Assembly (NCBI RefSeq): GCF_963422355.1
Contig: NC_085092.1
Span: forward strand, 7,093,466 to 7,157,465
DNA: 64,000 nucleotides
Direction: 5' to 3'
Source of the DNA: Corticium candelabrum
Taxonomy: Eukaryota; Porifera; Homoscleromorpha; Homosclerophorida; Plakinidae
Part shown: one piece after another, positions 1 to 9,660 of the stretch
Layout: each line of letters opens with the position of its first letter
How positions within the stretch are numbered: position 1 is the first letter of the stretch
Made by a program: the position numbers and the translations under genes
The notes under the pieces: generated by a model
Database searches by the model: none
Told to the model about the DNA's origin: nothing
The model's input: the letters and a program-made list of their open reading frames with translations, nothing else

Positions 1-516
1 ATCGGCTGATACATTTTACCCAGACGGATGGTGTCTTCAGCTTGACAATGCTCCTACGCATACAGCTCGTCAAGCTCAGCAGTGGCTGCAAGACAACGGC
101 GTCACGGTTCTCGATTGGCCCGCTAACTCACCAGATCTCGCACCAATAGAAAACCTCTGGGTGTTCATTAAGCAGTGTGTTGAGATTTGTAGGTCTCAAA
201 ACGTCTACAAACTTGAAGACGCAATCCAGGTGGAGTGGCAGTTGCTCACGCCTTGTGATCTGTCGCCATACATCGAACGCATGTCTAGCCGAATGCGTCT
301 TTGTGTAGATAGCGGGGGAATACTATCAAAAAATGAAAGGATAACACAAGCTACAGATGTGCACTTGTGTGTTCAAAAGTCTAGCGAACCTACGAGCATA
401 CACAATAGTTCTCTTCTATCTAGAAACATGCTAGCGCGAAAATGGTGCGCTTCTGCTCACGCTACCCGTGGCCATGCCTCCAAGTGTAAATGTGTCAATA
501 GTTTTGACGCCGACTG
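1..516 (+). mobile_element. Tc1/mariner DNA transposon, 3' part
   Basis: The window opens inside a Tc1/mariner element. It carries the C-terminal half of a DD34E transposase, and its right end reads (on the minus strand) CAGTCGGCGTCAAAACTA, a typical Tc1-like terminal inverted repeat. The element ends at 516 and is followed by TA (517-518), the expected target duplication. From there the sequence matches the corresponding ankyrin-gene intron near 28440 and 61350, which lack the insertion. The left end lies outside the window. Confidence 0.8.
2..334 (+). pseudogene. Tc1-like transposase, C-terminal fragment
   Basis: The frame opening at base 2 encodes the end of a DDE transposase that cuts and joins transposon ends. 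The second catalytic Asp is in LDNAPTHTA and the Glu in SPDLAPIENLW, with 34 residues between them (DD34E class). The N-terminal HTH domains and first Asp lie upstream of the window. Similarity fades after the SGGILSKN stretch near 334, but the frame stays open past the element end at 516, so the natural stop seems lost. I cannot tell whether the whole copy is functional. Confidence 0.8.
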
Positions 517-570
517 TATAATGTCTTGTTGTTTATTGTTTTTGTATCTCATTTCAACTGCTTGTTTTAG

Positions 571-678
571 TATGGATCAACACCTTTACATCTTTCCTGC
601 TCATCAGTACCCTGTCGTCATCTGCTAATTGTCAAGTTGTTGATATCATCAGGAGCTGATGTGTCAGCAGTGAACAAG
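571..678 (+). CDS. Unit A ankyrin-repeat exon
   Basis: A 36-codon exon bounded by AG at 569-570 and GTAAGT at 679. It encodes one ankyrin repeat beginning YGSTPLHLSC and ending LLISSGADVSAVNK, matching the xGxTPLHxA and LLxxGAD consensus. The homologous exons at 28492-28605 and 61397-61510 are two codons longer, so this copy has a small in-frame deletion in the loop. It belongs with the exon at 5531 and probably with the ROC-COR exons at 12054. Earlier ankyrin exons of this unit lie left of the window. Confidence 0.7.
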
Positions 679-1390
679 GTAAGTGTACATTTGTTGTGTT
701 TGTTTACAGTATATCTTGCTAATGTGGATTATGTAGCTCACATTTGGTGAAGCTTAATAAACGGTGACAGCAGTGATTGTGAACTCTGCCTAATAATTAA
801 AGATATTCTTAAATGTTTTTAAGACGAACAAACAGATAAATAACAAAGAAGCATTAAAGTGCTAAACCCTCAACTGCTAGCTTAGGTTACAAGGATGCAT
901 ATATGGTAAGTCATGAGATACAAGGTCACGTGGACATGCATCATTAGACACCATGCACATGCCAAGACATGTTGAGGCAGCTGGCTGGGAAAGGACAGGC
1001 AGTCTTGTGCTAAGTAGCTTCCCTTGCATTCAAATCTAGGAGAAACACAGTAGAGTAGACATACTGTTATGAAAGAACAGAGAGTAGACTGACAGGTGCA
1101 TGTGCACATAGTCATACCGTAACAGTTGACTTTGTCTGTACTGCTTACATTGAATTTGTCTATCGATTCGTTCACGTCCGGCTGGTCATCGAGATAGCCC
1201 CGTGTTTCTTTAACTTTAGTGCATACGCACCTCGGCTTAACAATGAACTTGCTTGGAGTAGGTGTAAGCATGTAAGGTTGCACAGTTGCTGGGCGGAGCT
1301 TCGGCAACTGACGCTAACGCCGCCCGATAATGCGATAGTCCCATAACTACTGCGGCAAAGCAAGTTCCATCTGGGTTACGTTTCTGTGCT

Positions 1391-1951
1391 TTGTTCCTAC
1401 ACAGCTATGTTTCGTCATGGTCAATCGCATTCGCTGCATATGCTGCTCAGTTGGTGTCAGCTCACCCGTCAAGAGGTGCTGTGCTGTTTCAGTACATGGG
1501 CCTGATAGCGGGCGCGAACAAGGATTTTAAACCATCTGCATGGCTGAAGTATAATCTCGCTTTCCGCCGCCGTGCTGCTGCTGACCATTACCTGCAATGG
1601 GACCTTGCTGACCTTCACCTTTGGTCCTTCTGTTGTAGATCATCGGGACATGTAGCTACGCAGTGTAATTTTCGTTGCTTTACAGACACCACAGCAAACG
1701 CATTGCAGTCCACGACCTTGGCTGCAAGAAAAATCACATTCACTAAAGCAGACAATTCTAGGGAACCCTGGCACCGGTTCAACAAAGATGTGTGCAACAA
1801 GTCGGCAGAGTCATGCAAGTACAAGCACTGCTGCTCGAACAACAACTGCAGGGACCACATCATTGTACTGCTTGTTCTCTCTATCGCTCCAATTAATGAA
1901 CACTATCCGTCACCTCCAATTAGTACTCACCATTTGGCAACTTTTCTTTGA
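1391..1951 (+). pseudogene. DIRS gag-like protein fragment
   Basis: It matches the gag-like ORF of the minus-strand DIRS copies (8178-8759 and 33718-34320). Shared features are the SW...AxAAYxAQL segment, the SAWLKYNLAFRR segment and a CCHC-like cysteine cluster around CCRSSGHVATQC. A second, CCCH-like cluster (CNKSAESCKYKHC) follows. The 5' part, including the N-terminal SAP-like stretch of the other copies, is missing or too degraded to see. Packaging of template RNA is the usual role of such proteins; this copy is a relic. Confidence 0.6.
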
Positions 1952-2160
1952 CACCATCTCGATGCAGCTTTTGTTCACTCTCTAGTTCACAACTTCACAC
2001 ACTTGTTTATTGGTTTCTCTGGCCCGAGGATTTCCCGTATTAACCCAAACCTTCCTTCTGCTCATGATCATCCAGATGTTGTTCAGAAACAATTACAGAG
2101 TGAATGTGATCACGGACACATGGCAGGGTCTTATGATGTACCACTTTTTGGAAACTTTTA

Positions 2161-3480
2161 GTGCTCAGGTCTATGCGTAGTCCCAAAAAAGGGAGGCGTA
2201 TTGCGTGTAATTATGTACCTGTTGGCCCATTTGAGTCTAGTGTCAACGACTACATTTCCAAGGAAGTCTTTGGTCTAAAATACAGTACTGTCGACAATGC
2301 TATCGCCATCCTTCAGTGCTTGGGTCCGTCAGCCGCCATGGCAAAAGTCGACAAAAAGCACGCCTTTCGACTCTGTCCAGTCCGGCGAGAGGACTGGAAT
2401 TTACTTGGCCTTAAATGGAATGGAAAATTTTACGTGGGACAAACGGCTTCCTTTTGGCTTACATTCAGCACTGTTGTTATCAATCGGCTAGCCAACTCAC
2501 TGCATTGGATTTTGGTTAATGAAAGCGGTGTAGTGAACATTATACACTATCTAGACGATTTTCTCATTGCTGCGCCTTCTGCAGAAGAGTGGGAAATTGT
2601 TGCAAACTGTTTGCGATCTATTTGACGTCATTGGGTTCCCACTCGCCCAGGAAAAGGTCGTTAGTCCAGCATCAATCATGACGTTCCTGGGCATCGAGTT
2701 TGATGTTTCCCGACAAGAAATTTGCCTTCCACCGGATAAACTAGAGGAATTGCGCATTGCCATTCGAGATTGGCTTGAACGAAAAAATGCAGGAAGCGTG
2801 AGCTACCCTCTCTGCTTGGGACCATGAACTTTGCATTCAAGACGGTGTCTGTAGATCATTTTTTACGCCTCATTGACCTCAGCATCAAAGGCAGGATGCC
2901 TCAGCACCAAAGCCAGGATGCCTCAGCATTTTCTTACCCTCAATCAGCAAGCGCGACTTGATTTGGCGTGGTGGAACAGTTTTCTCCCTACATGGAACGG
3001 TCACTCGTTCTTGCTAGATTCAGAATGGTTGAGCTCGCCTGACATGAATCTGTTCACCTATGCCTCTCTCACAGGCTACGCTGCTTTCTATGGCGTGGCC
3101 TGGCTTTTGGGTAAATGGGTTGGAGCACAACTCAACCATCCGATAGCTTGGAAGGAAATTGCAGCAATTGTCATAGCCTCTCTAACACGGGGAGACCAGT
3201 GGAAGGGCAAGAGAGTCTTATTTCATTGCGATAATTAGACAATAGTCTATTCATGGCAAAACAGCAGTTCCTGTTCTTCAGCCATCATGGGTCTTTTACG
3301 GCGATTGTTCCTGATAGCGGTGAAGGGAAACTTTGCTATCAGACTGTCTTATGTTTCAGACACTGATAACAGTATTGCTGATGCCATATCTCATTCACAG
3401 GTGACAAGATTTCGACAGCTAGCCCCACGGCCCTTCCCGTTGCAACTCTAGTTCCGCAGCTCGCCCTGGATCTCTGACCG
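2161..3480 (+). pseudogene. DIRS reverse transcriptase-RNase H (frameshifted)
   Basis: The reverse transcriptase part reads FESSVNDYISKE, then AKVDKKHAFRLCPV (first catalytic Asp region) and IIHYLDDFLIAAPS, where YLDD is the polymerase catalytic box. A frameshift near 2570-2625 moves the rest (QEKVVSPASIMTFLGIEFD) into another frame. RNase H follows with FTYASLTGYAAFYG, WKEIAAIV and KRVLFHCDN, where the N is followed by a stop at 3236. The remainder (DNSIADAISHSQVTRF) continues in frame to about 3450. The enzyme would copy element RNA into DNA; this copy cannot make an intact protein. Confidence 0.75.
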
Positions 3481-3483
3481 CTG

Positions 3484-4511
3484 ATGCCCACTACTTTATG
3501 CAGCAAGGGGTGGCAGCATCTACACGCAGAAAAGCTACCAAGCCGTTCTCAAGCGCTACCTTACATTCTGCGAGATGAGGCATCGTAGTTCGTTCCCTGC
3601 CTCTGAAGAACAGATGATAGACTTCTCTGCCTTCATTGCACAGTCGGCCAGCTACGTAACCATCAAGGTCTATCTGACAGGAATCCGTCTGGAGCACATT
3701 GAAAGGGGGTTCTCACACCCGTTCGATGACTTCTTTAACCTCAAACTGGTTCTGAGAGGTATTTGTCGTAAAGGTGCATACACCCGTGAATTCCGCTTGC
3801 CGATCACGGTGGATGTTCTCTGCAGTCTAAAAAGGTCACTTTGTGATGTATCAGTAATGAGCTGTTATGATATTTGTTTGATGTGGTCGGCTTGTACACT
3901 CACCTTCTATGGTTTCCTGCGTTGCATAGAGTTTGTAGCGACTGGCTCGAGACGTTTTTTTGGACACCGACCTTCGCCGCTCTGATGTTACCACTTTATG
4001 CGACGGTTTTCTCATGTTTTTGTGCAGCTCCAAGACAGACTCGTTTTGTCTGGGCAACACTGTTTGCATTTATCCATCTGTGCATTCTGTCTGCGCAGTT
4101 GGAGCTTTACACCGTTTTCTGGCAATTCATGAAGGCACTCTTGATGAGCCATTGTTTCGATGTGCTGATGGTGACTACTTAACTCGCAGATCATTTACCG
4201 CTCGTCTGCATTCACTGTTACATGCAGCCGGCATCGAGGAGACACTCTATGTGTGTCATAGCTTTCGCATCGGTGCAGCAACAACTGCAGCTGCGGGTAT
4301 ACCTCCTTGGTTGATCCAGACGTTGAGTCGCTGGTCTAGCGACTGGTACCGATGCTACATTCGCACCTCAGCGGAGACACTCAGGGTGTCCTTGCGTAAC
4401 TGGCAGCCACGTCTGGCCATTGTACTCCGGTTTGGTGTTCGCTTGCTTGAGAGTTTCATTTGGGTCTTGCAGGCTGAACTCTGGAGGGAATGTGGTGGAA
4501 TGGCTACGTAA
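3484..4511 (+). pseudogene. DIRS tyrosine recombinase (frameshifted)
   Basis: The N-terminal core-binding part is at 3499-3900 (STRRKATKPF..., then YVTIKVYLTGIRLEHIE). A frameshift near 3900-3960 leads into the catalytic domain, read in the frame ending at 4511. The first catalytic Arg lies in FYGFLRCIEF, the HxxR box reads CHSFRIGAATTAAA, and the nucleophile Tyr is in SSDWYRCYIR. All four signature positions are recognisable, but in two frames. Such recombinases integrate a circular DNA intermediate. The remaining sequence to about 4850 is untranslated element DNA. Confidence 0.75.
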
Positions 4512-4850
4512 GCGAGTTCAGCCTTAGTCTGGGCAAGCTCTACTTGGATTTGAAGCCTGGTGCCTCAGGCGGTTCGAGAAACCCGGCTCTCCGGGTGGTT
4601 TAGAACCAGCACTCTGGTTTAGATGTGTTTTGTGTCCGGTGCTCCAGACTGTGTTGTCTGTGATGTAATCGATCTGGTGCTCCGGATGATCATATGGTTC
4701 AATGTAGTTTGGCGCTTTGAACGGTTGTTCAGCATTTAAGTTTGACGGTATTGTACCCCCTACTGTGAACTCCTCTCAATACGTCTTGATCGCGTTGCAA
4801 TGCTCTGTAGCATGTTGTTCTCGTGGGCATGGTGTTAACCATAATAAAAG

Positions 4851-5530
4851 ATGACAGATGTGAGCAGTCATTAACTCGAGATGCACATGCTCTAAGGTTA
4901 CAGTAATATATCTCTGGAATGATGGACGGAACAAGGGAGGGATGGACAATTGGAATGCACCGCTATGCTCATTGTTATTGTTGGTGTTAATTAGTTAGTT
5001 ATAAGAAACATTATTAGATAAGGACATGTCCCTCAGAGTGGTATTGTAAATTATAATGGGGAATTGATGGTGTTGTTAGTTGGTGGTGTGACTACATGGA
5101 GGTGGGACTGTGTTTAGTGAAATCATACATTGATAATGATTTTGTTTGAAGTCATGATTATAATGTTGGAATTCATGGAGAGTAATGAATTTTAATCCTC
5201 ATTGGTCAGTCACGCGACAGCATATGAAATGGCTACGTGTTGATTGTGAATGATGACTGAATCAGCAGTGAACATCAGTTTGCTTAATTAATGTGTGAGC
5301 AGTAATAGAATGAGTTGCTGTACAGCTGTGACAACAGCTAAAGAGATGTTTAGTCAACTGCATGACGTTTGTCTTATTCATATTGTCTTTATCACACACT
5401 TTCTATACTGATTGTGTATTGTGTATGTACTGGATAATATGCTGGTTAACTATTTATTGATTATATGCACTTTGTTCTGTGTGATATTGTTATGTTTCAT
5501 TGCACTAAAATACTGTCTATTATTGAACAG
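4851..5530 (+). other. Unit A intron, conserved between A, B and C
   Basis: No coding exon recognised. The sequence aligns closely with 29590-30311 (unit B) and 61600-62101 (unit C), including the polypyrimidine stretch and acceptor before the next ankyrin exon. It is intron sequence of the duplicated gene. Confidence 0.6.
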
Positions 5531-5645
5531 GAAGGACAAACACCATTGCAAGCTGCAGAAAAAGAGTTGCACTCAGATTATCATTCAAGTAGAGAAATTC
5601 GTTTTCGTATTATTTCTCACCTAAGAAAATTGAATCGTCATCCAC
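5531..5645 (+). CDS. Unit A ankyrin exon, fused last exons, phase-1 donor
   Basis: The exon begins EGQTPLQAAEKELH after an acceptor ending TTGAACAG and ends CAT CCA C before GTAAGT, leaving one base (phase 1). In units B and C this stretch is two exons (30312-30422 plus 30487-30562; 62102-62215 plus 62280-62355). Here a deletion joins the AAT near the end of the first to the CGTCATCCAC end of the second, removing the small intron and most of the second exon while keeping phase. The single leftover C pairs with GT at the start of the exon at 12054 to give Arg, so the ankyrin part can be spliced in frame to ROC-COR. That junction is inferred, not proved. Confidence 0.65.
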
Positions 5646-6242
5646 GTAAGTGAGACAATAAAAATATTTGGTGACGTCATACAATAGACATTAACATCAC
5701 TCGTAATACACTACTATGTTGTAAGCAACATGCCCACTAGTTGCGATATCGCGTAGACACGAGACAGTGTGGGCTTCAATGGGGCAACGTGCCAGGTTGT
5801 GAGGGATTTGTGAACAATGGGTTAACCAGAATGGTCAGCTCACACACTGAGCTCTGACAAGTGGCATGAACCCAAGAGGTCACTCAGGGTAACGTTGGAG
5901 GATCAACGCCCGTTAGAACGACCATATACTCAAGTCCAAGAGGTCAGTGGAATTGATGTTGGAGGCTCAACACACCATCACAGAACCCAGTCCGTTTAAT
6001 GACACACATGAGACAACTGGCTTGCGCCGAAGATGTTAGTCGCATTAATGTCTCAACCTGCGTGGAGGTACACTTGTAATGTTGAGCCAAGACTGACCTG
6101 AACAAGGCCTCTCCTCCAACTGGCACACTACCCCAAAGAGAGCCAGGAGACTGCGTGTGTACCAGGGCGCTGGGATACAACCTGAGACCATCAAATTCAA
6201 CATATATGAGCATAAACCGTCTCTATCGCGAGTAAATAGATG

Positions 6243-7060
6243 TCAGTCAGTGGACCACGGTGGAAAGTTGGTAGGAATGTGGGCTTTAGTGAGCGCGTTT
6301 GCCACAGAAGAGAGGGCATTGCCATTCAGTTGGATGTATCGTTGGTAGCAGTCTGAAGACCAACGACGGAGGGTTTTGATCAGCCGATCTGGCAGTCCAG
6401 CGGCGGCTGCAGTTGTTGCTGCTTCGATCCGGAAGCTGTAACCTGCGTAAAGGTCTTTGTTGTACCCCAATTTGTGTAGCAAAGATCGAAGCATAGAGGT
6501 AAGACGCAGGGGAGTGAGACAGGACCCGTCTGCTTGTGCAAATTGCGGTAGATCCGATGCTCTAGGTCGGGCCAGGTAGTTTTTCAACGCCTTTACCGGA
6601 CAGACTGAATGGTGTGTCTGTCTAACAAATAAGTCGACGCCCAAGCAGAACGGGTTCGTTTTATAAGTCTTGATGTGCAGCCAATACCCGTTGTCGTCAG
6701 TTGTGAGATCAGGGTTTAATAGCTTTCGGTCCTTGTCACAATTGCTGGGGCTCGGAGCTGTAAATTCCAAGCACCGAAGAAAGCTGAAGAAAGCCTGCGA
6801 GTTGATGATGGTGTTTGATGCCAGCCAGATATATCTTCAGCGTGTGATACTGCACTTCCAAAGCTGCTGACGCGACAAACTCGACGAGAGATGATTCTGA
6901 GGCTGGGAATGGTGACCACTTTTCCTGTCTGCAGAACTCCATACACCGTGACACACATGTGACTGCTGGTCCGGGAGACCAATGGTGAGAGCTTCCACAG
7001 GCAGTGGAGTAGGCTGTGGTGCTGGCCGAGGTGCCAGTTTATGGAACTTGGGCATCTGTG
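6243..7060 (-). pseudogene. DIRS tyrosine recombinase, catalytic His replaced
   Basis: The C-terminal catalytic part is open on the minus strand from 6770 to 6243. It has KTNPFCLGVDLF, then YSFRIEAATTAAAAGLP, RRWSSDCYQRYIQ with the putative nucleophile Tyr, and the tail KAHIPTNFPPWSTD. The HxxR box reads YSFR: the His present in the other copies (CHSFRI at 4257, GHSFRI at 63190) is Tyr here. The N-terminal part (KFHKLAPRPAPQP onward) lies in other frames upstream, so the gene is frameshifted too. This copy is unlikely to be active. Confidence 0.75.
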
Positions 7061-7079
7061 CGCTAGACAATGCGTCAGC

Positions 7080-8148
7080 AATTATGTTAGAAGCGTCCGA
7101 AATGTGTCTAATAATGACAGTATAGTTAATGGTTGCCGCCGTAAAAAAACGAACAATGGACGAGTGCCATGAGATTGGGGCAGCGGAATGAGCCGTGTTG
7201 CCATAAGTCGACTACTCTCTGATTGCCACAGTGGAATAAAACCCGCTTGCCAGACCAATGCTTACCTTACGTCAAACAGGCTACGACGACGGCAAACAAT
7301 TCTTGCCATGTTATAGACTTCTCTGATTCCAGCGTCTAGTCAACTGCCAGCCACCGCGGAACCAAGTTCCACTGTAGTATGCACCAAAACCGTGTGAACC
7401 GTACGCATCTGTGTAGAGCTCCCATGTTTGTTGCGGCAGAGAGATGGACATCTGGCATCATTGCCAACCCATTCCAGGATGTGAGAAAGCAATACCACTA
7501 TTGGAAATCCTTCCTAGTTTTCGCTGTTAATGTAGACATGATGATGACTCAGTCGGACGGAGGTTGTCAGGTTGATGAGTCGTCGTAGAAAAATTCGGCC
7601 GGCCGGAATGACCTTGCATGCGAAACCAAGCTTACCGATTATAGATTGCAAGTCACGCTTGGTCACCTTACGCCGTGACAGCCATTGGAGACTTTCATCC
7701 ATCAGATTCGTTAGTTTTTCAGGAGTTAACCTGGCAGCCAGCGCCTCTGAGTCGAATTCAATGCGTAGGAAAGTTATAGTTGCAGTCGCACCTGTTTCTT
7801 TGCTCGGCCACGTCAGTTTGCCCCGCTGATGGGCTTTGTCCTCCACCCGTGTTATGGATGCACGGCAAGTGGAGTTGTCAGGTTCGACAAAGAAATCGTT
7901 GAGGAAGTGTAGAACACGATCAATGTGGCACTCGTTTACTAGGATCCATTCAAACGTGTCTGCTACTTAATTAAATAGTGCTGATGAGGAGCGTAGACCT
8001 TGAAGGGCAAGCACTTGTCGACGTAGTATTGGCCGTCCCAATAAACTCCCAGTAGGTCCCAATCCTCTCGGCAGACATGGCACAAACGAAAGGCATGTTT
8101 CAAGTCCATCTTTGCCATGCAGCAAGGGTGATTGTAGTGACATTGCAA
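7080..8148 (-). pseudogene. DIRS reverse transcriptase-RNase H, degenerate
   Basis: On the minus strand, 8148-7963 encodes CCMAKMDLKHAFRLC and WDGQYYVDKCLPF (RT core). Reading on, the catalytic box near 7890 reads FLND where intact relatives have YLDD. The stretch 7846-7514 encodes TITFLRIEFDSEALAARLTPEKL and the connection into RNase H. RNase H is present only as broken pieces up to 7080. The part of RT upstream of CCMAKM, present in the unit B copy (about 32540-32700), is deleted here, so RT abuts gag. Confidence 0.7.
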
Positions 8149-8177
8149 AAACCTCAGGCTGAAGTGGATTGTCTGGT

Positions 8178-9470
8178 TTATGCTTGTTTATTGGTGCCCT
8201 TGCAGGAACACGTGGCCTCACGGTGATCGTCGTAGCAGATGAAACATTTGTGTCGGTATTTGCACAGGCTAGGTGAGGCTTGGTTCTTGCATTTACCAGC
8301 ATTGAAGAGACGGCAGATTTTGGGTTTGCCCGAAGGGGGATTGAAGATGGTACCGGAAGATGTGGTTGCTTGCTTTGGGGGGGGGGGACGAAAGGACTGG
8401 TCGGTGTGTGCAGTCTGTTGCCACCGTGACCTGGTTGGATGCATGTATAGCAGGTGATCGATGTTACTGCACGACCTGTGAAGCACTGAGCTCACAGGTG
8501 ATGGTCGATCGTGTCCCATGTTAATGCTTGTGGTCCTGCTGGCAAAATAACGAAAGGTTCTATCGCATTTCAGCCAGGCTGAGGTTTGGTATTCCGAGCT
8601 AGGTTGAGCGACTATAGACTGGTAACCGATAAGTTCGTAACCACTTACCGGATCCACTAGTAAGACTGTAGCCGTGTATGCCGACCAAGCCTGAAGCCAC
8701 GAGTCGATGTTACAGACATGCCTGCGCTTTGGACCGGATACTAGGGCTTTCATTGCCATGGGGACCCCGCTATGTTAGTCGTTACTTTAGTAAGTATGGT
8801 GTCAAAGTCAACATATTCACGTGCTAGTATCTTCCTCTTTGTCCTCCTAGATAGCATCCAGGATGCCGGTTGATTGCTAGATCCTGCTGCCGTCCATGCA
8901 CGGCCGAGAGATGTGCGAGGGCTGGAATGACGTAATTTTGATCTTGTGCGGGAACGGCGACTAGGCGATCTAAACCGTCGTTTTTGTGGTGATTGAGACC
9001 TTGATGATGAGCGAGAGCTTCGGCTGCTGTCGTTGTTTCGGTTCCCACAATTGCGACTCCATGTCCGGGTACGGCCCTCCCTTGTGGTGTAGCGGAAGAG
9101 CCTGACGTGGAGCTTGAACGGGTTAGCATGGGACGAATAGCTTTAGACATGGCAGCTACTGATGCTTGTACTGCTGACTGGATCACAGTCTCTAGTGATG
9201 TGCTGTCGATTTGCGTGGCCATGGTAGGCGTGTTTCCGTCGTCATCGCCGTGGATAAAACTGCTGTTGGTTCTGTAGTTGTTGTAGTCGCTCTGTCAATA
9301 GGAAAGAGAGCAGCAGACAGTCGCTTAATCTGTTCTGGTCTGGAGCTAGTGGAGACAAGGTGATATTGCTCTAGGAGCAATCGAATTGGCACGTCTGAAA
9401 GCAAAGCAATTTCTTGAGGAAGAGTGAGGGATGATGCTCGTCGGCTTGAATGACTAGTGCGCTTACTCAT
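8178..9470 (-). pseudogene. DIRS gag-like protein, frameshifted
   Basis: The N-terminus at 9470 begins MSKRTSHSSRRASS and contains SLTLPQEIALLSDVPIRLL followed by QIKRLSAALF, a helix-turn-helix pattern like a SAP domain. It continues in a shifted frame (9222-8824), an arginine/serine-rich linker in the related copy. The C-terminal part (8759-8178) has SAWLKCDRTFRYFASR and a CCCH/CCHC-like cluster, CRLFNAGKCKNQ then CKYRHKCFICYDDH. A run of nine G at 8378-8388 is one cause of frame loss. It lies directly upstream of reverse transcriptase in the element. Confidence 0.65.
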
Positions 9471-9660
9471 ATCAAAAAAGCTACCAGCTAGACAATGCTA
9501 ACCGATTAATGCAACGTTCTCAGCCATTTGTATTAGTCCATAGTTCAATCGCTAGCTATTGACATTGCAAAGGTTTCACTAAACCTCTGTAATCTTCTAC
9601 TCCTGATGTTAACCTACGTTTACTATGTAAACTAACCAATGACGTCATACAATAGACATT

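Larger units (their letters stand above)
850..4850 (+). mobile_element. DIRS-type tyrosine-recombinase retrotransposon (degenerate)
   Basis: Inserted in the intron between the unit A exons 571-678 and 5531-5645. The order is gag-like, reverse transcriptase, RNase H, tyrosine recombinase; I see no LTRs and no DDE integrase. No methyltransferase domain is evident between RNase H and recombinase, so the order is Ngaro-like rather than classic DIRS1. Several frameshifts and stops break every reading frame. Boundaries are estimated from where similarity to the unit B intron (28661-28775 and 29587 onward) stops and restarts. Unit B keeps only the recombinase end and unit C only a scrap. Confidence 0.75.
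5690..9660 (-). mobile_element. DIRS-type retrotransposon, minus strand, unit A copy
   Basis: A reverse-oriented DIRS element in the intron following the exon at 5531. In minus-strand order it holds gag-like (9470-8178), reverse transcriptase (8148-7514), RNase H (about 7380-7080) and tyrosine recombinase (about 7060-6243), then a noncoding tail with short tandem units containing CAAGAGGTCA and GTTGGAGG (5860-5990). A near-identical sequence of about 22 bp, TGACGTCATACAATAGACAT, lies at both edges (5669 and 9639). The same element sits in the same intron in units B and C, so it inserted before the duplications. Confidence 0.75.

Noticed and set aside
161..628. A 155-codon host gene at 161-628
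   Set aside because: The first part is the transposase C-terminus and the rest runs through the transposon end into the ankyrin intron and exon in the wrong frame.
850..4850. Endogenous retrovirus
   Set aside because: No LTRs, protease, DDE integrase or envelope; a tyrosine recombinase is present instead, so it is DIRS-type.
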